Positions 33,081 to 44,482 of a stretch of 64,000 nt of DNA are shown piece after piece. The notes below the pieces were generated by a model, which saw nothing but the letters and a program-made list of their open reading frames with translations, was not told where the DNA came from and searched no databases. The translations under genes were made by a program, and so were the position numbers. Positions within the stretch are counted from its first letter, which is position 1. Each line of letters starts with the position of its first letter. The stretch covers positions 308,001-372,000 of the forward strand of contig JASPKZ010004204.1 of assembly GCA_030220185.1 (NCBI GenBank). The letters run 5' to 3'. This DNA comes from Diploptera punctata. Taxonomy: Eukaryota > Arthropoda > Insecta > Blattodea > Blaberidae.

Positions 33081-33627
33081 TTACTCTGGTCAACAAAAAT
33101 GAACTTTTTTCTTTCACAAGAATAAAAATATGAAATTTTAGAAGTATTTTCCATCCTGAATTTAAATACCATTTCAGTTTTTTCCTATTAGGCAAACGTT
33201 TTCTGTGATATTCATTTATATTTTTTTATAATTTCTAATATAATCCATCTAACTCTAACTCATTCCGACTAACTCAGAAAGTGCTAGATAGTGATTTTCG
33301 GGCATAGTTTTTCATCTGGAACATCTCTCTTCTTGGTCCAACAGTAGTCAGCCAGCATATTAGAACTCCACTTGCCTTGGTACCTCTTTCCCATTGTGGA
33401 CATTTGCTGATGAAAACGCACACGGAGCTCATCAGAGACAGCCCTACGATTTTCCGGAAAGAAGTCCGAAAGAAGAGAATACTAAAATGAATTTTAAAAC
33501 AGTAGCTGTCACAAAAAAACTGTGCCTGATGGAAAAATGTTGACTACATATCTGAATTCAGTATGAAAAAATGCACTAGATTCACTAATCAGATTTCTTG
33601 TGAAGAAAACCTTGTTGACCAGTGTAA
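33081..33627 (-). mobile_element. TIR family Q element, copy 2
   Basis: The TIRs are best kept here: TTACTCTGGTCAACAA and TTGACCAGTGTAA. The minus-strand motif GKWSSNMLADYCWTKKRDV lies near 33325-33380. A second partly coding-like stretch follows near 33400-33450 (ELRVRFHQQM). It is 547 bp long and flanked by TTAA-like bases. Confidence 0.8.
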
Positions 33628-34405
33628 TTCATGTCTTGTGTATTCATTTTGTTTAAGTATTTAATTTTACGTTCTCTTTTAACAGTTCTGCATTCTGTTT
33701 TAATAAGTGTTTTAGTAATTTATGCACTTGATCAATTTTTTGCAGTAAAGGTATTGAATTGTTCCATCGTCAAATAGTGTTCTCCCTTGCCGGATGTTGT
33801 TAGTTGTCGCTAGTGACGGATATGTTGTAATAAATCATTTCTGGCACCGGATATTACTGGTTACGGTAGCGAGGAGAACAGTTCGAATTCATTTTATTTA
33901 ACCTCATAAATGTTTACATAGAAACGTACCAGGCGGAAGAAGAGAAAAAAATAATAGAAAAAGCAGAGGAAAAGTGGTATAAAGTGACCTCACCAAAATA
34001 GCCATCCTTTCCAAGAGATATGCCAATACATACGTGGGAGAAACACTTTAAAGAAGTACTGCAGGCCAAAGAAACACGCCCAGAAACCACACGAAGGAAA
34101 GAAGAAGTGGAGAAATCCTGCCTCTTCACCAGAGAGGAAGTAAGACGACACATTGCAAGTTCGAAAAACAGAAAAGCCTGCGGACCTGACGAAATTGCCT
34201 TCGAACACCTCAAAGAAACAGAGCAAGCTCTCGCAGACACCTGGACAGAGCTTTTCAACGAATGCCTAAGGCAAGGCAGCATTCCGGACAAGTGGAGAAT
34301 AGCAACGCTGAAGGTGCTGTACAAAGCCAAAGGAGACACGAAGGACCCAAACTCATACAGAGGAATAGCCCTAGAGTGCATAACACTAAAACTAATGACC
34401 AGCAT

Positions 34406-35258
34406 TGAACCTAAAGTGCGTTTTTCGGCTCATTACTGCAGCGTCGTTATCCTCCCTAGACTGTGATATTCATGAACTATGCCAATATTCCTTTCTCTTT
34501 GCATCTACCACCACTCTCCCTCTTTACCACTCCTGGTGCGCTGTGCCTACGGCGCATCTCCCCTCTACCTCGGAACCTTCGTATACGTGGTGCACAGGCA
34601 GAACGTTATCATTCTTCATTCATTCATTCATTCATTCATTCATTCATTCATTCATTCATCGATCCATTCCGAGATGGGATTGGAACTCTAAAATGGACAA
34701 AGTCGTCTGAAACCGAGAAGCGGCGCAGTTTTGTTGGTCCTGAAGACCAGGGAAGAAGCCACCCTGTCTTGGACGCTAGCATGGGTGTAGTATGAGGTAT
34801 GGTGTGGTCTTTGTCTTGTAAAAGTATTATCATTTATTTATTTATATTATGTTCTTGAATGATCAAATGTTTATCTTGATTTTGTTTTTACTTCAGACTA
34901 CTTGTTTGCATTAAATATAATTTTTTTATATAATTAATGTTCAATCTAATTTATGTGCACGTAGCTGTTTGGTATAATCCTATACGGAAACTCACTCAGT
35001 TAGGAGATCATTTCCAACTCCCTTTATTTTTCTGTCTAGCTTTCCTGATTGATGATCATAGTGAAAACAATTATTTTCAGTCACTCTGTGGGTTTGAGAA
35101 TCATTATTGATTTATGTTAATACGCCTTGGAAAGAAAGATGAATCAATCCTTGCCTTCTATGGGCCCGAGGCAAGAAAATTTGTGATTAATAACCTTGGA
35201 GGTAATCAGATCTACGCTAATAGAAGCAACGAAAACAAAAGACGATCTCTAAGCGGCA
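34406..35258. mobile_element. 853-bp insertion in LINE-L, solo-LTR-like
   Basis: CAGCAT is present at 34400-34405 and 35259-35264, and removing the insert plus one copy rejoins the LINE-L frame (LMTSI|FTERL). The insert begins TG (TGAACCTAAAG) and ends CA (AAGCGGCA). TG...CA ends with a 6-bp duplication suit a solo LTR, but no polypurine or primer-binding site is available to confirm this. Inside are a (TTCA)n tract at 34614-34659 and an unassigned GC-richer left part. Confidence 0.65.
34614..34660. repeat. (TTCA)n microsatellite
   Basis: Eleven or so TTCA units inside the LINE-L insertion. It makes the Phe/Ile/His/Ser runs seen in three overlapping frames. Confidence 0.9.
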
Positions 35259-36679
35259 CAGCATATTCACAGAGAGATTAAGAGCGATGACAGCCCACGT
35301 CATACCGGAACAACAGTTCGGGTTCGTAAAAGGGAAATCGACGACACAAGCAATTAAATGTCTACAAGAGAGCATCGAAATAGTCTTAGAACAACCGAGA
35401 GGAAAACGTACATGCCATCTTCATAGACTACAAGAAGGCTTTCGACCTCTTAAACAGGCAGCTGATAATAAGAAGAATAGAAGAAGCAGCAGGGAGAAAC
35501 CAAATAACTAGATTAATTGAGAACATCCTCTCCAGAAACCAAGTGCAGATAGACGATGGAGTTTCAAAAACAGAGAAAATAGATCAAACAAACGGCGTAC
35601 TCCAAGGTGACCCGTTGAGTACCCTACTCTTCATAATGGCAACAGCAAAAATACCCACAGAGATAGAAACAGAAAACGTCCAAATCTTGGCATACGCTGA
35701 TGACATGGTGATTACATCCCAAGACATCGAAAAAGCTCAAACAGCGTTCGGCAAACTCGTAGCATAGGCCGAAAAGAACGACTAGAAATAAATGAGAAGA
35801 AAACAGTAAAAATGACCTTCAGGAAAGGAGGAAGACTCGCAGCGAATGACTGCATTCGGTATAAGGGAGACCCACTGCAAAATGTAAACCAGTTCAAATA
35901 TCTGGGGATCACACTGCAGAGCCGAGGTGACACCTTCGATAAGCACATCAAAGAACGCGCCTTAGCGGCCAGAATAGCAACGAACAGCATTAAAAGCCTG
36001 AGTAAACTATCCCTGGAGACAGCAATGACCATCTTCCGCTTACAAATAGCACCAATCATGACCTTTGGAATAGAAGTGATTTGGAAGAACCTAAATAAGG
36101 CAAACCTAGAGGAAATAGAGAAAGTCAAAGCACACTTTTTAAAGACAGCGCTAAGCGTATCAAAATACACGCCTTCACGCCTAACATACATACCGACAAA
36201 GGAACCATTCTTCATAGAAGAGCTCCACCTGGACCTTCTCGTGCCGGCAACAGATGCCTACAAAAAACTGCTGTGGGAACTCAACGAGAAGAGAGAACAG
36301 ATATGGCCTGAGTTCTACGCAACGGATGCGATGATCTACAGGGAATGGACAGCAGCCAGATACGACCTGAGACACACCGTGACGAGAGTCGCGGTCCATG
36401 GTTTCCACCACAGGATATGCACAACAGTGAAGCGCCATAACCCAGAAGAAAAGTGCAAGTGCAAACTATGTGGGTCGCACTGCGATCGATATCACATATT
36501 ACAGTGTAAAAACATAGGAACATCGATAACAGACTTTTTGTAAGACATGAAAACAGTTCTTTCTACATGGCCATTGGCTGCAATAATACCTATTATTATA
36601 AATGTTTACATAAGATTTCCAAATCTTCTTTACTTCTTTCACAATACTTTAGTGTATACACACACTTTTTTTGCTATAA

Positions 36680-37015
36680 GAGTCACTTAGCTTATAAAAT
36701 GGACGGACAAAATAAAAAAAAATGTACTAGACAGAATTGGTGAAGGAAGAACAATGATGAAAGATCATAAAGAAGAGCAAAATAAATTGGATTGACATTG
36801 GCTAAGAAGAAACTGCCTGCTGACGTATGCACTAGAAGGAATGATCAACGGAAAGAAGGTTAGAGGCACAGAAAGACATCAGATGACAGACACTATTAAA
36901 ATAAATGGTTTTTATGCGGATACAAAAAAGAAGACTGAGTTTAGGAAAGAATAACGAATGCTGAGTTTGCAGTGAAAGTCCTGCTCTTGGGCAGAACACT
37001 ATGTATGCAAAAGTC
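36680..37015 (+). pseudogene. RTE-type LINE C-terminal end and tail
   Basis: Decayed frames read VLDRIGEGRTMMK, HWLRRNCLLTYALEG and KVRGTERHQMTDTIKINGF, as in the last part of RTE-type LINEs. The tail TTTGCAGTGAAAGTCCTGCT then CTTGGGCAGAACACTATG closely matches the SINE-C tail. Confidence 0.7.
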
Positions 37016-37704
37016 CCTTCTTCACAGTTTATTTTTATAATTCAGTTTTTTTTTACATTCGCTGATGTTTTCACTCAAAATATTTTGTCTTCGCTCTTCG
37101 GTCCACAACGATTGGTCAGAAACCCGCACCCCCTACTATATTATGCGAGAATTCGAATATCATGAAACCAACCTGGAGCTATGTCGAACCGAAAGTCCGA
37201 GAGACCGACTCTTCCAGAAGCGATGTACAGATTCGTGTGGAAGGTTCTCAATTAACTCACGAATCTCTCCAGCATACAAGAAGGTACCTTATTCCCACCG
37301 TCGCGTCGACCGCGAACCCCAAAATGCCAGCCCACAATATTACAACGCAAGGATGGAATACTTACATATTACTTTAAAAAGTATGCCCTCTAACTCTTAC
37401 GTAAAACACTGTATTCCCTCCCTTTATCGTGATAAACTATTACCATCGAGCAGTTGTGTCAGACTCATAGAATATAAGTAAATATTTTAATTAATTAGTT
37501 AATTGCTGACAGTGTAATATAAGTTGTAAAAATTGCAAATGGAAAAGAGAATTCCAAAGTTTTACGCCACCCTCAAGCTAATTTTGAGAAATAAATACAA
37601 TATTTGCTGCCGGGCAACATTTGTTTACATTAAGCATCCATTTTATATTTTATTTAAATCAGATGCGGATTCTGCGTATCTTTCACATCAAGAAGTACGT
37701 AGCT
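37016..37704. other. Unassigned stretch with one longer frame
   Basis: The 138-residue plus frame 37065-37481 and an overlapping 71-residue frame have somewhat higher G+C (37090-37340), but no motif, signal peptide or repeat partner was recognised. Confidence 0.4.
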
Positions 37705-37800
37705 TTGATTGTTCCGGTGGACTAGTGGTTACAATGATCGCGTCTGATTCCATGATGGGTCGTGGGTACAATTTCGGCCACGGTCGATATATTTTTTTTT
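37705..37800 (+). mobile_element. SINE-F head fragment
   Basis: GGTGGACTAGTGGTTACAAT (A-box-like) and GGGTACAATTTCGGCCACGG (B-box region) followed by TCGATATATTTTTTTT match the SINE-F head at 44.65 kb. The body is absent. Confidence 0.6.
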
Positions 37801-37964
37801 AAAGTGCGTAAAAATTATGACTATTGGTTCCTTCAGAACGGAACTAAAGCTGTTGATACCTTATCGTAGATATATGACACGTAAAAAAAACATTTAACCT
37901 GAAAAAGAGTCTCTGTTCAAAATTTATCGGCTCTTTCACGTTCCAATTTGAATTGTGACTCTAA

Positions 37965-38250
37965 TGACTTTAAACGACTCCGTGGCACAAGCGGTTATAC
38001 GCTCGCATTTCATCACTGGAGTCCCGAAATCGAGTCCCGGTCACTCCAAGTGAGTTTTTGGTGGACGAAACAGAGATTGGGCAGGTTTTACTTGGGGTTT
38101 GTCCCGTTTTCCCCTGTCACAAACGTAATTCCTCCATTTCTCCATACCCATCTCGTCCATTTCGTTTCATTCCATTCATCCGCCCCTGTGGCGGTGCATC
38201 AGGTGTGATCGACCGGCACCCTTATCGTTCACAGCCCTCTATAAATTAAT
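37965..38250 (+). mobile_element. SINE-E, single copy here
   Basis: A-box-like CGTGGCACAAGCGGTTATAC and B-box-like AAATCGAGTCCCGG are 45 bases apart. A body with GGTTTTACTTGGGGTTTGTC and GCACCCTTATCGTTCACAGC follows. No clear target duplication. Assigned on pol III boxes only. Confidence 0.6.
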
Positions 38251-38871
38251 GAGTCGTTTCAAAGAGGGATTATCTACTATTTTTCTCAAATTCACTTCTT
38301 TCATTATTCTATGTTTAGATACCTACTTCCATCGTTTCTGTGTGAAAACGGATCAACTACACTACTGTATTCCTTTACCACTTCCTGACTTTATTCAATA
38401 GCAATTTCAGATTCAATGCTTCATCCTGAACAAGTTGAATCAGTTTTTCCCTCTCCTGTAAAATTTGATCAGTTGTAGATGATCCCTTTTCAAAATGACT
38501 GATTCAAATATAGGAACTTCATCTCATGTCTTTCCTCGTCCTGACCCTGAGTTGGACACGAGTTGAGGATATTTATTTATTTATTTGTAATTATTTTAGG
38601 TGTTAAAGTGTATCGTTAAGCGGTGTAATAACAATTAATATAACGGAAAGTAGTGTGACAACTATAATTTTATTTTATGGACTTTTATTAGAAATCGCGG
38701 TTTCATTTGTTATGATTTGTCTTAAATTGAATAACAACTTTAAATTTTGAACCAGGAAATTCATCCCCATCTAAGATAGATCCGTGGCCCGCTGTATAAG
38801 ACAAAATGTACGTATTATCAGCAGCCCAGCACCAGTCTTTTGCTACGGGCTATTTTATAGTCGTCATCATC
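38251..38871. other. AT-rich stretch, nothing recognised
   Basis: No coding or repeat content was identified. Confidence 0.45.
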
Positions 38872-39320
38872 ATCATAGTACATTCACGAATTTAGGTCAT
38901 TTGTTGACCTGTTTCGGCCTCAAGAGAAACACCATCCAGAAGCCTTTTGAGTGGACGTCCTGGTCTTCTTCTTCCTGCAGGTTGATATCTTAACATTTGT
39001 TTGGGTATCTTGTGATCTTCCATTCGATGAACATGTTGCATCCATCTTGACTTATAATCAGAAATTTTGTTTTCTAAAGGTTCCATGTGTAATTCTTCTA
39101 AGATGTCTATTTTTTGTGATTTAATAGTGTGTATCTTGCAGTCCTCCGAAGATATTTCATTTCATCAGATCTAAGTCTCTGTATATATTTTCGTTTCAAC
39201 GTCCATGCTTCGCTACCATACAAAAGAGTTGGAAGAGCCAGTGTTTTATACACTTTTAGTCTTGAATGTTTTTGCACCAACCGTGGCTTGAAGATAGAAT
39301 TTATTAACCCTAAAGTTGTT
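38872..39320 (-). pseudogene. RTE-type LINE C-terminal end
   Basis: The minus frame 38892-39086 reads SDYKSRWMQHVHRMEDHKIP, QPAGRRRPGRPLKRLLDGVS. Upstream, to 39320, lie decayed LF-YGSEAWT-like blocks. A (GAT/ATC) tail lies at 38866-38878. Confidence 0.7.
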
Positions 39321-39392
39321 TAAAATTTTGATAGTTCTGCATTTACATAATTTTCTTCTTCAGGGCTATTTTATCAAAAGTATAATGATAGA

Positions 39393-39730
39393 TAATGAGC
39401 CGCGGTGGGCAAGTAGTTATGTTTCTTGCCTCTAATTCCGAGGAACGCGGGTAGAAACCAGGTCATGATCGATGGATATTTTAGGATGGAAAAATCCGAG
39501 GGACAAGTCCTCCGGGTGGGACAATAAGTCGTTGGGTCCCCAGTCTGAAGATTTTCAGGCTCGTTAAAGAACCGCAAGACTGAATGAGAAGGCCTGTGTG
39601 CAAAATTTAACAGACCTTCACCCATCCAATTAATACCTTAGTTGCCTACTAGATGTATCATTGAGACGATGTGCTAACCACATGTCACTCGTTGACATAT
39701 ATAGGCAAATAGGCGTAACAAAATTAAGCT
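39393..39730 (+). mobile_element. SINE-F
   Basis: The head CGGTGGGCAAGTAGTTATG and degenerate B box are followed by TTTTAGGATGG, AATCCGAGGGACAAGTCCTC, CTGAAGATTTTCAGG and GTGCTAACCACATGTC. This is shared in order with 44640-44940. Tail AAATAGGCGTAA. Confidence 0.75.
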
Positions 39731-39975
39731 TGGAAAATGAATGAAACATAGTCAGCCAGTCAATCATAGTGATAGATAAAAAAAATCGCCTAGAATCACA
39801 CTACACCCTGGAATATTCTGATCCTCTTTTTAGATTATTTCGTAAATTATGTTGTGTAAATAGTTTTCATCATAATCATTGGCATATTTTTCAAACCTTA
39901 TAAGTGTTGTTGCAATAGTATTTTGTAGTCTTTTATATTCAGATATAAATTATAACCGTCCGCCATTGCAGTCTG

Positions 39976-39977
<2 letters not shown>

Positions 39978-40064
<87 letters not shown>

Positions 40065-40065
40065 G
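39978..40065. repeat. (AAT)n microsatellite
   Basis: About 28 AAT units with one interruption. It abuts the 3' end of the reversed CR1/L2-type LINE and likely grew from its tail. It produces the Asn/Ile runs in the local frame. Confidence 0.9.
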
Positions 40066-40798
40066 CTTTATTTTACCTGGCAGAGTTAAGGCATTGTCTG
40101 CCACTCAATCAGGTTTTAAAAAATACAAAAAAAGATACAATAAACATAATAACAGGAAACAATTAATAAACATAAACGATTACATGTTATAAATACAATA
40201 AGATTAATATTTATAATGTATTTTGATTTATTTTTTATTTAACGAATTAAATGCGTTATATGTACAAGATATAAAAAAAACGAGAAAAAGTTATTAATGT
40301 CATAGTATAAATTTAAATAAATAGATAAAAAATTAATTATTAGACAACAGGTAACTGTATAAGCCTGACATAAAAGTGCCAAGTGTGCGGCAACCCCTGA
40401 TATCTTGAGGAAGGAAATTCCAGGAGCGGGCAGAGGCTACTGTGAAGGAGGTAGAATAAGATGAAGTGCTATGAAGAGGAATTGTTAGCAGACTGCTATC
40501 TTGTGACCTAGTGTCAATATTTTAGTAAGATGATAACTTTTCAAATCTGGACGCCAGGTAAGTAGGAGTGTAGGTATTCAGAAGCTTGAAAAGTAGTGAA
40601 AGAGAGTGCAATTTACGTCTGTCAGTAAGACGGAGCTAAGAGAGGTTATTGGAGTATTCGGAAATATGGTCATAACGGCGGATTTTGAAAATGAATCGAA
40701 CGCAAACGTTATGAACCCGCTGCAGTCTCTGCTACAGGTCATAGTTTAGATCTTTATATATTATGTCACAATAATCGAAGTGCGGCAACACAAGATTC
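40066..40798 (-). pseudogene. CR1/L2-type LINE C-terminal end, reversed
   Basis: The 3' UTR begins at 40066 (reverse of CCTGGCAGAGTTAAGGC). Inward on the minus strand are LYSYLLSNN-like end, WNFLPQDIRGCRTLGTFMSG, TIPLHSTSSYSTSFTVA, LHSLSLLFKLLNTYTPTYLA, and near 40700 RVHNVCVRFIFKIRRYDHI. One stop breaks the frame near 40530. It pairs with the 14.68-kb copy and extends further 5' than that copy. Confidence 0.8.
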
Positions 40799-40804
40799 TG
40801 CAAA

Positions 40805-41255
40805 AGGATTTGTTTTAACGAAACTTGGAGAAAATGCCTCGTACGCAGCGGGACTGGGTACTAACTCCGGTCGGGACAAGTTTCCTGATTGAATTTATTT
40901 TAGCTATTTTTCTCACTTTTAACACAAATGCCGTGAACCTTTAAGGCCAAAATGGTCCTCGAACATCATCTGGCCATCATCCATATCACTCTTGTCTTTT
41001 TAATATGAATAAGTGAATGATATGTTTAGTCAAAAATGTTCGTGTTGTCTCGGAAGTGGCCCTAGCATTTACCTTATTACTCATCAAGGGAGTCAGTTTA
41101 TGTCCTTGTGTGATCACAAAAGTATGTATGTGTGATTCACATTCTAAAATCCTCTACGTCTCCCTATAAGGCCCGAGTGACGTCGGGCATGTAAGAGTAT
41201 TCTACCTATTAATGGAGACGTTAAACTAAGGTAAATAAATAAAGAAAGAAATATA
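40805..41255 (+). mobile_element. SINE-B, longest copy
   Basis: It carries CCTCGTACGCAGCGGGACTG, CTCCGGTCGGGACAAG, CGAACATCATCTGGCCATCA and GTTGTCTCGGAAGTGGCCCT. The tail runs to ATGGAGACGTTAAACTAAGG and TAAATAAATAAAG. It shows the full 3' tail missing from the 60.4-kb copy. Confidence 0.75.
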
Positions 41256-41340
41256 TAAACCTAATCCTAACATAATTTAAGTGATATAGGTTCAAATTAT
41301 AAAATATGAAAAAAAAACAATAATAAGGATGTAAAAAAAA

Positions 41341-41637
41341 AGTAAAGTGATCGCATTTCAGGCATAACAGACTCTTGGGGTAATAAGAAGTTAAGGTTCC
41401 AAATTTTTCTAGACAATCGACAGTTAATATCAGCTGGGTTGTCAGCCCTGAATGACGGCCGTCTTTACCCCCAGAACAAGCGTCTGGTACTCATTTACAT
41501 TAGAGGCTGAGTCGACCCCAGGGCCATGATGCCACGAAAATATTTGGATCAGTTTAAAAATCTTGAGCCCTCCGGGACTTGAACCCTCAACCTTCCAGTT
41601 TTGTAGCGAATTGTCTTAACCATCTACGCTGCGGCGT

Positions 41638-41638
<1 letters not shown>
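41341..41638 (-). mobile_element. SINE-A, diverged copy
   Basis: AGTAAAGTGATCGCATTTCA, GGGTTGTCAGCCCTGAATGA and head GCCGCAGCGTAGATGGTTAA (minus). The A box carries a base insertion (TAGATGGTTAAG). (AAT)n follows at once. Confidence 0.85.
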
Positions 41639-41700
<62 letters not shown>

Positions 41701-41953
41701 GTAATAATGATAATAATAATAATAATACTAATAATAACGGAAGGAGAGAGAATAGCAAAGAAAATCCTAATTGAAAAGCTAATGGAAGAAGTGGAAGAAT
41801 CAGGCCTAGAGAACGATGGATGGATGGAGTGAAGAAAAGTATGGAAGCTAGAGATTTGAGGGAAGAAGATGCTTTAGACAGGAACCTCTGGCGACAAATC
41901 ACTTTGAGTTGAAGGAGAAACACTGTATTGTGGAATATTTCAAAAATAAAATA

Positions 41954-42013
<60 letters not shown>

Positions 42014-42236
42014 GTAATGATAACGGAAGAAGAGAGATTTGCAAAGAAAATCCTTAATTGAAAAGCTAATGGAAGAAGTGGAAGAGGCAGGCCTAGAAAA
42101 CGATGGATGGATGGAGTGAAGAGAAGTATGGAAGCTAGAGATTTGAGGGAAGAAGATGCTTTAGACAGGAACCTCTGGCGACAAATCACTTTGGGTTAAA
42201 GGAGAAACACTGCATTGTGGAATATTCCAAAAATAA

Positions 42237-42269
<33 letters not shown>

Positions 42270-42270
42270 C
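41639..42270 (+). repeat. Tandem pair of LINE 3' ends separated by (TAA)n
   Basis: Units start at 41738 and 42024 (period 286 bp). Each reads GRGRPRKRWMDGVKRSMEAR (second copy) then DLREEDALDRNLWRQITLG and a stop, then GGAGAAACACTG and AAAAATAAAATAATA running into (TAA)n. The first copy has ESG-x-PRERWMDGVKKSMEA and a few differences. This is the end of an RTE-type LINE duplicated head to tail with its microsatellite. Confidence 0.8.
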
Positions 42271-42866
42271 AACAACAAAAGTCGCCTAGAAAAAACTGAT
42301 AATAAGAGGCAAATGAGGTAATTTTTCTACGTCAGTTAAAAGTAATTTCTCGGTATATTGTGCATTCTGCAGTAACAGGAATTAGCAACATTAAGGTAAA
42401 AGTGGTGTAGAAACAATTCGCTCATCCGAAAGGATTTTTATAATTATAAAAAAACCTGACCTAACTTGAGAGGGTCCATTTAACTCCACATCGGGAGTTC
42501 TTGTACGCATAAACATTTGTTTTAATTACACTCTCTTTTCTCTCACGGGAGAATTTCAGGTCTGTAAATTTTCCACACCTGAGAAATATGGCAAGAGCTC
42601 CGCCAGTTCAGTAACCCAGCGTTCCCATTACATTATAAGAAGTGGGTCATGTGAGGAAGCTGATGACAAATTCGTTACATATAGCATACATATATTAGAA
42701 TAATTGTTTAAAATTTTAATATTCTGTGATTCCACATTAACATAGGCCTATAAGTGAGCCATAGATATGGAAACGTTTGTATCCTGTTCAATTACTTCTT
42801 TTTGTCTATCAATCAAAATAATATTTGACATCCTTACTTCGTGTTCCAATCTGTATATTTAATTTA
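42271..42866. other. Unassigned stretch
   Basis: No gene or repeat seen. Confidence 0.45.
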
Positions 42867-42868
42867 TA

Positions 42869-43565
42869 CCGGGTGTTGCAAAAAAAACACCGTCAACGGA
42901 TGTGAATTGGTATATTGAGATATTTTGAACATATTTTAATAAGGTACCGGTGTCCTGAAATGATGCGTTTTCACACTATGAGTAGCTAATTTCGCAAGGG
43001 TTTCGTTAGTTGGATTTCAAGACTCAATACTTATGAATACTGTCAAAGTTACATAAAGATTTCAAAATATCCACCTCCCATCTCATAGCAGAGCGTAAAT
43101 ACATCGGTGGTGTAGTGATTGGCGCACACGTTCAAATATGCCTGGCCTCGTTTGAATTATTTCAGTTGCAGCGTGGATTCGGGCTATAAAATCCGTACGT
43201 GACTCTACTGGAGTCTGATGAACGTAATCGAGAGGGTTAAGGTCGGGTTATTGCAGAGGCCATGGGACTGGTCCCACTCTGCCAAATGTGTCCTTACATT
43301 GGTATCGAAGTGGGCTTTGAGCTCCGTTATGTTGCAGCCACATTCCATTGCGAAGCTACGTATCTCATGTTCCGTACCTGTGATGTGTTATCAAGTATTG
43401 AGTCTTCAAATCATTCGAACTGACATTGATCGTGCGACATAATTAACTAGTAATAGTGTCAAAACGCATAATTTCCGTGTATTGGTACCTTATTAAAAAT
43501 GTATCAACATATTTGAATATTCTACCTCACCTCCGTTGTTGGTGTTTTTTTTTTGCAACAACCGG
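42869..43565 (-). mobile_element. TA-flanked DNA transposon, internally deleted
   Basis: TIRs of about 110 bp start CCGG(G/T)TGTTGCAAAAAAA and include ATAAGGTACC. TA lies at both outer flanks (42867-42868, 43566-43567). The minus strand near 43060-43280 keeps a transposase C-terminus: PWPLQ-x-PDLNPLDY, TPVESRTDFIARIHAATEII, RPGIFERVRQSLHHRC. PDLNPLD holds the third acidic residue of Tc1/mariner-type DDE transposases. The N-terminal half is missing. Confidence 0.8.
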
Positions 43566-43567
43566 TA

Positions 43568-44450
43568 TAGGCCTATACGGTATCCATTTAATCATTCAGA
43601 TGAAACAAAATTGAATTTGGGATGATTTTTACCTTGTGCAAGCAAGTTTGGGGAAAATAAGTAAATAAAAAAACAATTGTCTAACTTTTAGTGTTATGGA
43701 ATCCATAGGTTCAGTCGCTCAATTGTTCACTTAATCCTGTTAATTCACGTTATCGATATCCAGTTCTCTGAGATCCATCCAAATATGCTCCCACCTACGA
43801 TTAAATCTTTCAAATTATATTTTCCCTGAGAGTATTCCAATAAAAATTAGAAAGTTCCCCTACTGTCATCCATTCGACTATATGATCTACTCCTCTCAAT
43901 CCCCTATACTTAACGTCATTTCTATAACATAATTAATTATTATTTATTAAAATATGAATTATCTATATTTTATAATTATTTTAACATTTAAAACGTATAT
44001 ATTTATTTTTAAATTAATTTTAATGTTAGTGGTATTCAATGTTTTTTGCGATTTTCAGTAATTGTAATTATAAACATGTTTTATCTTACTTTGCTATAGA
44101 ATAACGATGACTTTAATTCTGCTAGCTAAAATAACATTTTTATTCTTCTTTTTTCACTCCACTTGGAATTAAATCGTTGTCCACTACCACATCAAGAGAT
44201 CGAGCCTTTACATCTTATTATGAGACGACTGATATTTTTCCCCTTTTGGGTTTTTAGTTGAATAAAATATGTGAAATTCTATTTGAGGACATTCATTTAA
44301 AGCGTTGGGCCCTTGGGTCCAATTAGTTTTCTATATTTCAATTTTGAATATAATACTGAATATGCGTTATGTATTTCTTATATTTTCGTCTTGTTATCCA
44401 TGATTGTGTAATATGCTAACAGCTAAAAAAACTTGACATGTTTATTATTA

Positions 44451-44482
<32 letters not shown>

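Larger units (their letters stand above)
33905..36600 (+). pseudogene. LINE-L reverse transcriptase, split by an insertion
   Basis: The protein begins (5'-truncated) near 33912, with a stop near 34002. It continues at 34020 with WEKHFKEVLQ, RRHIASSKNRKACGPDEIAF and SYRGIALECITLKLMTSI (RT fingers). After an 853-bp insertion it resumes near 35262: FTERLRAMTAHVIPEQQFGF, a frameshifted IDYKKAFD-type block, GVLQGDPLS, and LAYADDMVI (catalytic YADD). The 243-residue frame 35812-36543 carries the thumb (FKYLGITLQSRGDTFD) and a C-terminal CCHC knuckle (Cys217, Cys220, His228, Cys232). Non-LTR RT; the clade is not assigned. At least two frameshifts and one stop. Confidence 0.85.

Noticed and set aside
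34463..34795. 110-residue frame with Phe-Ile-His-Ser runs
   Set aside because: Produced by the (TTCA)n microsatellite, which is open in three frames.
37065..37481. Possible host exon of 138 residues
   Set aside because: No recognisable domain, no splice-site logic I could defend, and an overlapping competing frame. Left as unassigned.
39879..42189. Frames with long Asn, Ile or Leu runs
   Set aside because: Translations of (AAT)n microsatellites, not coding sequence.
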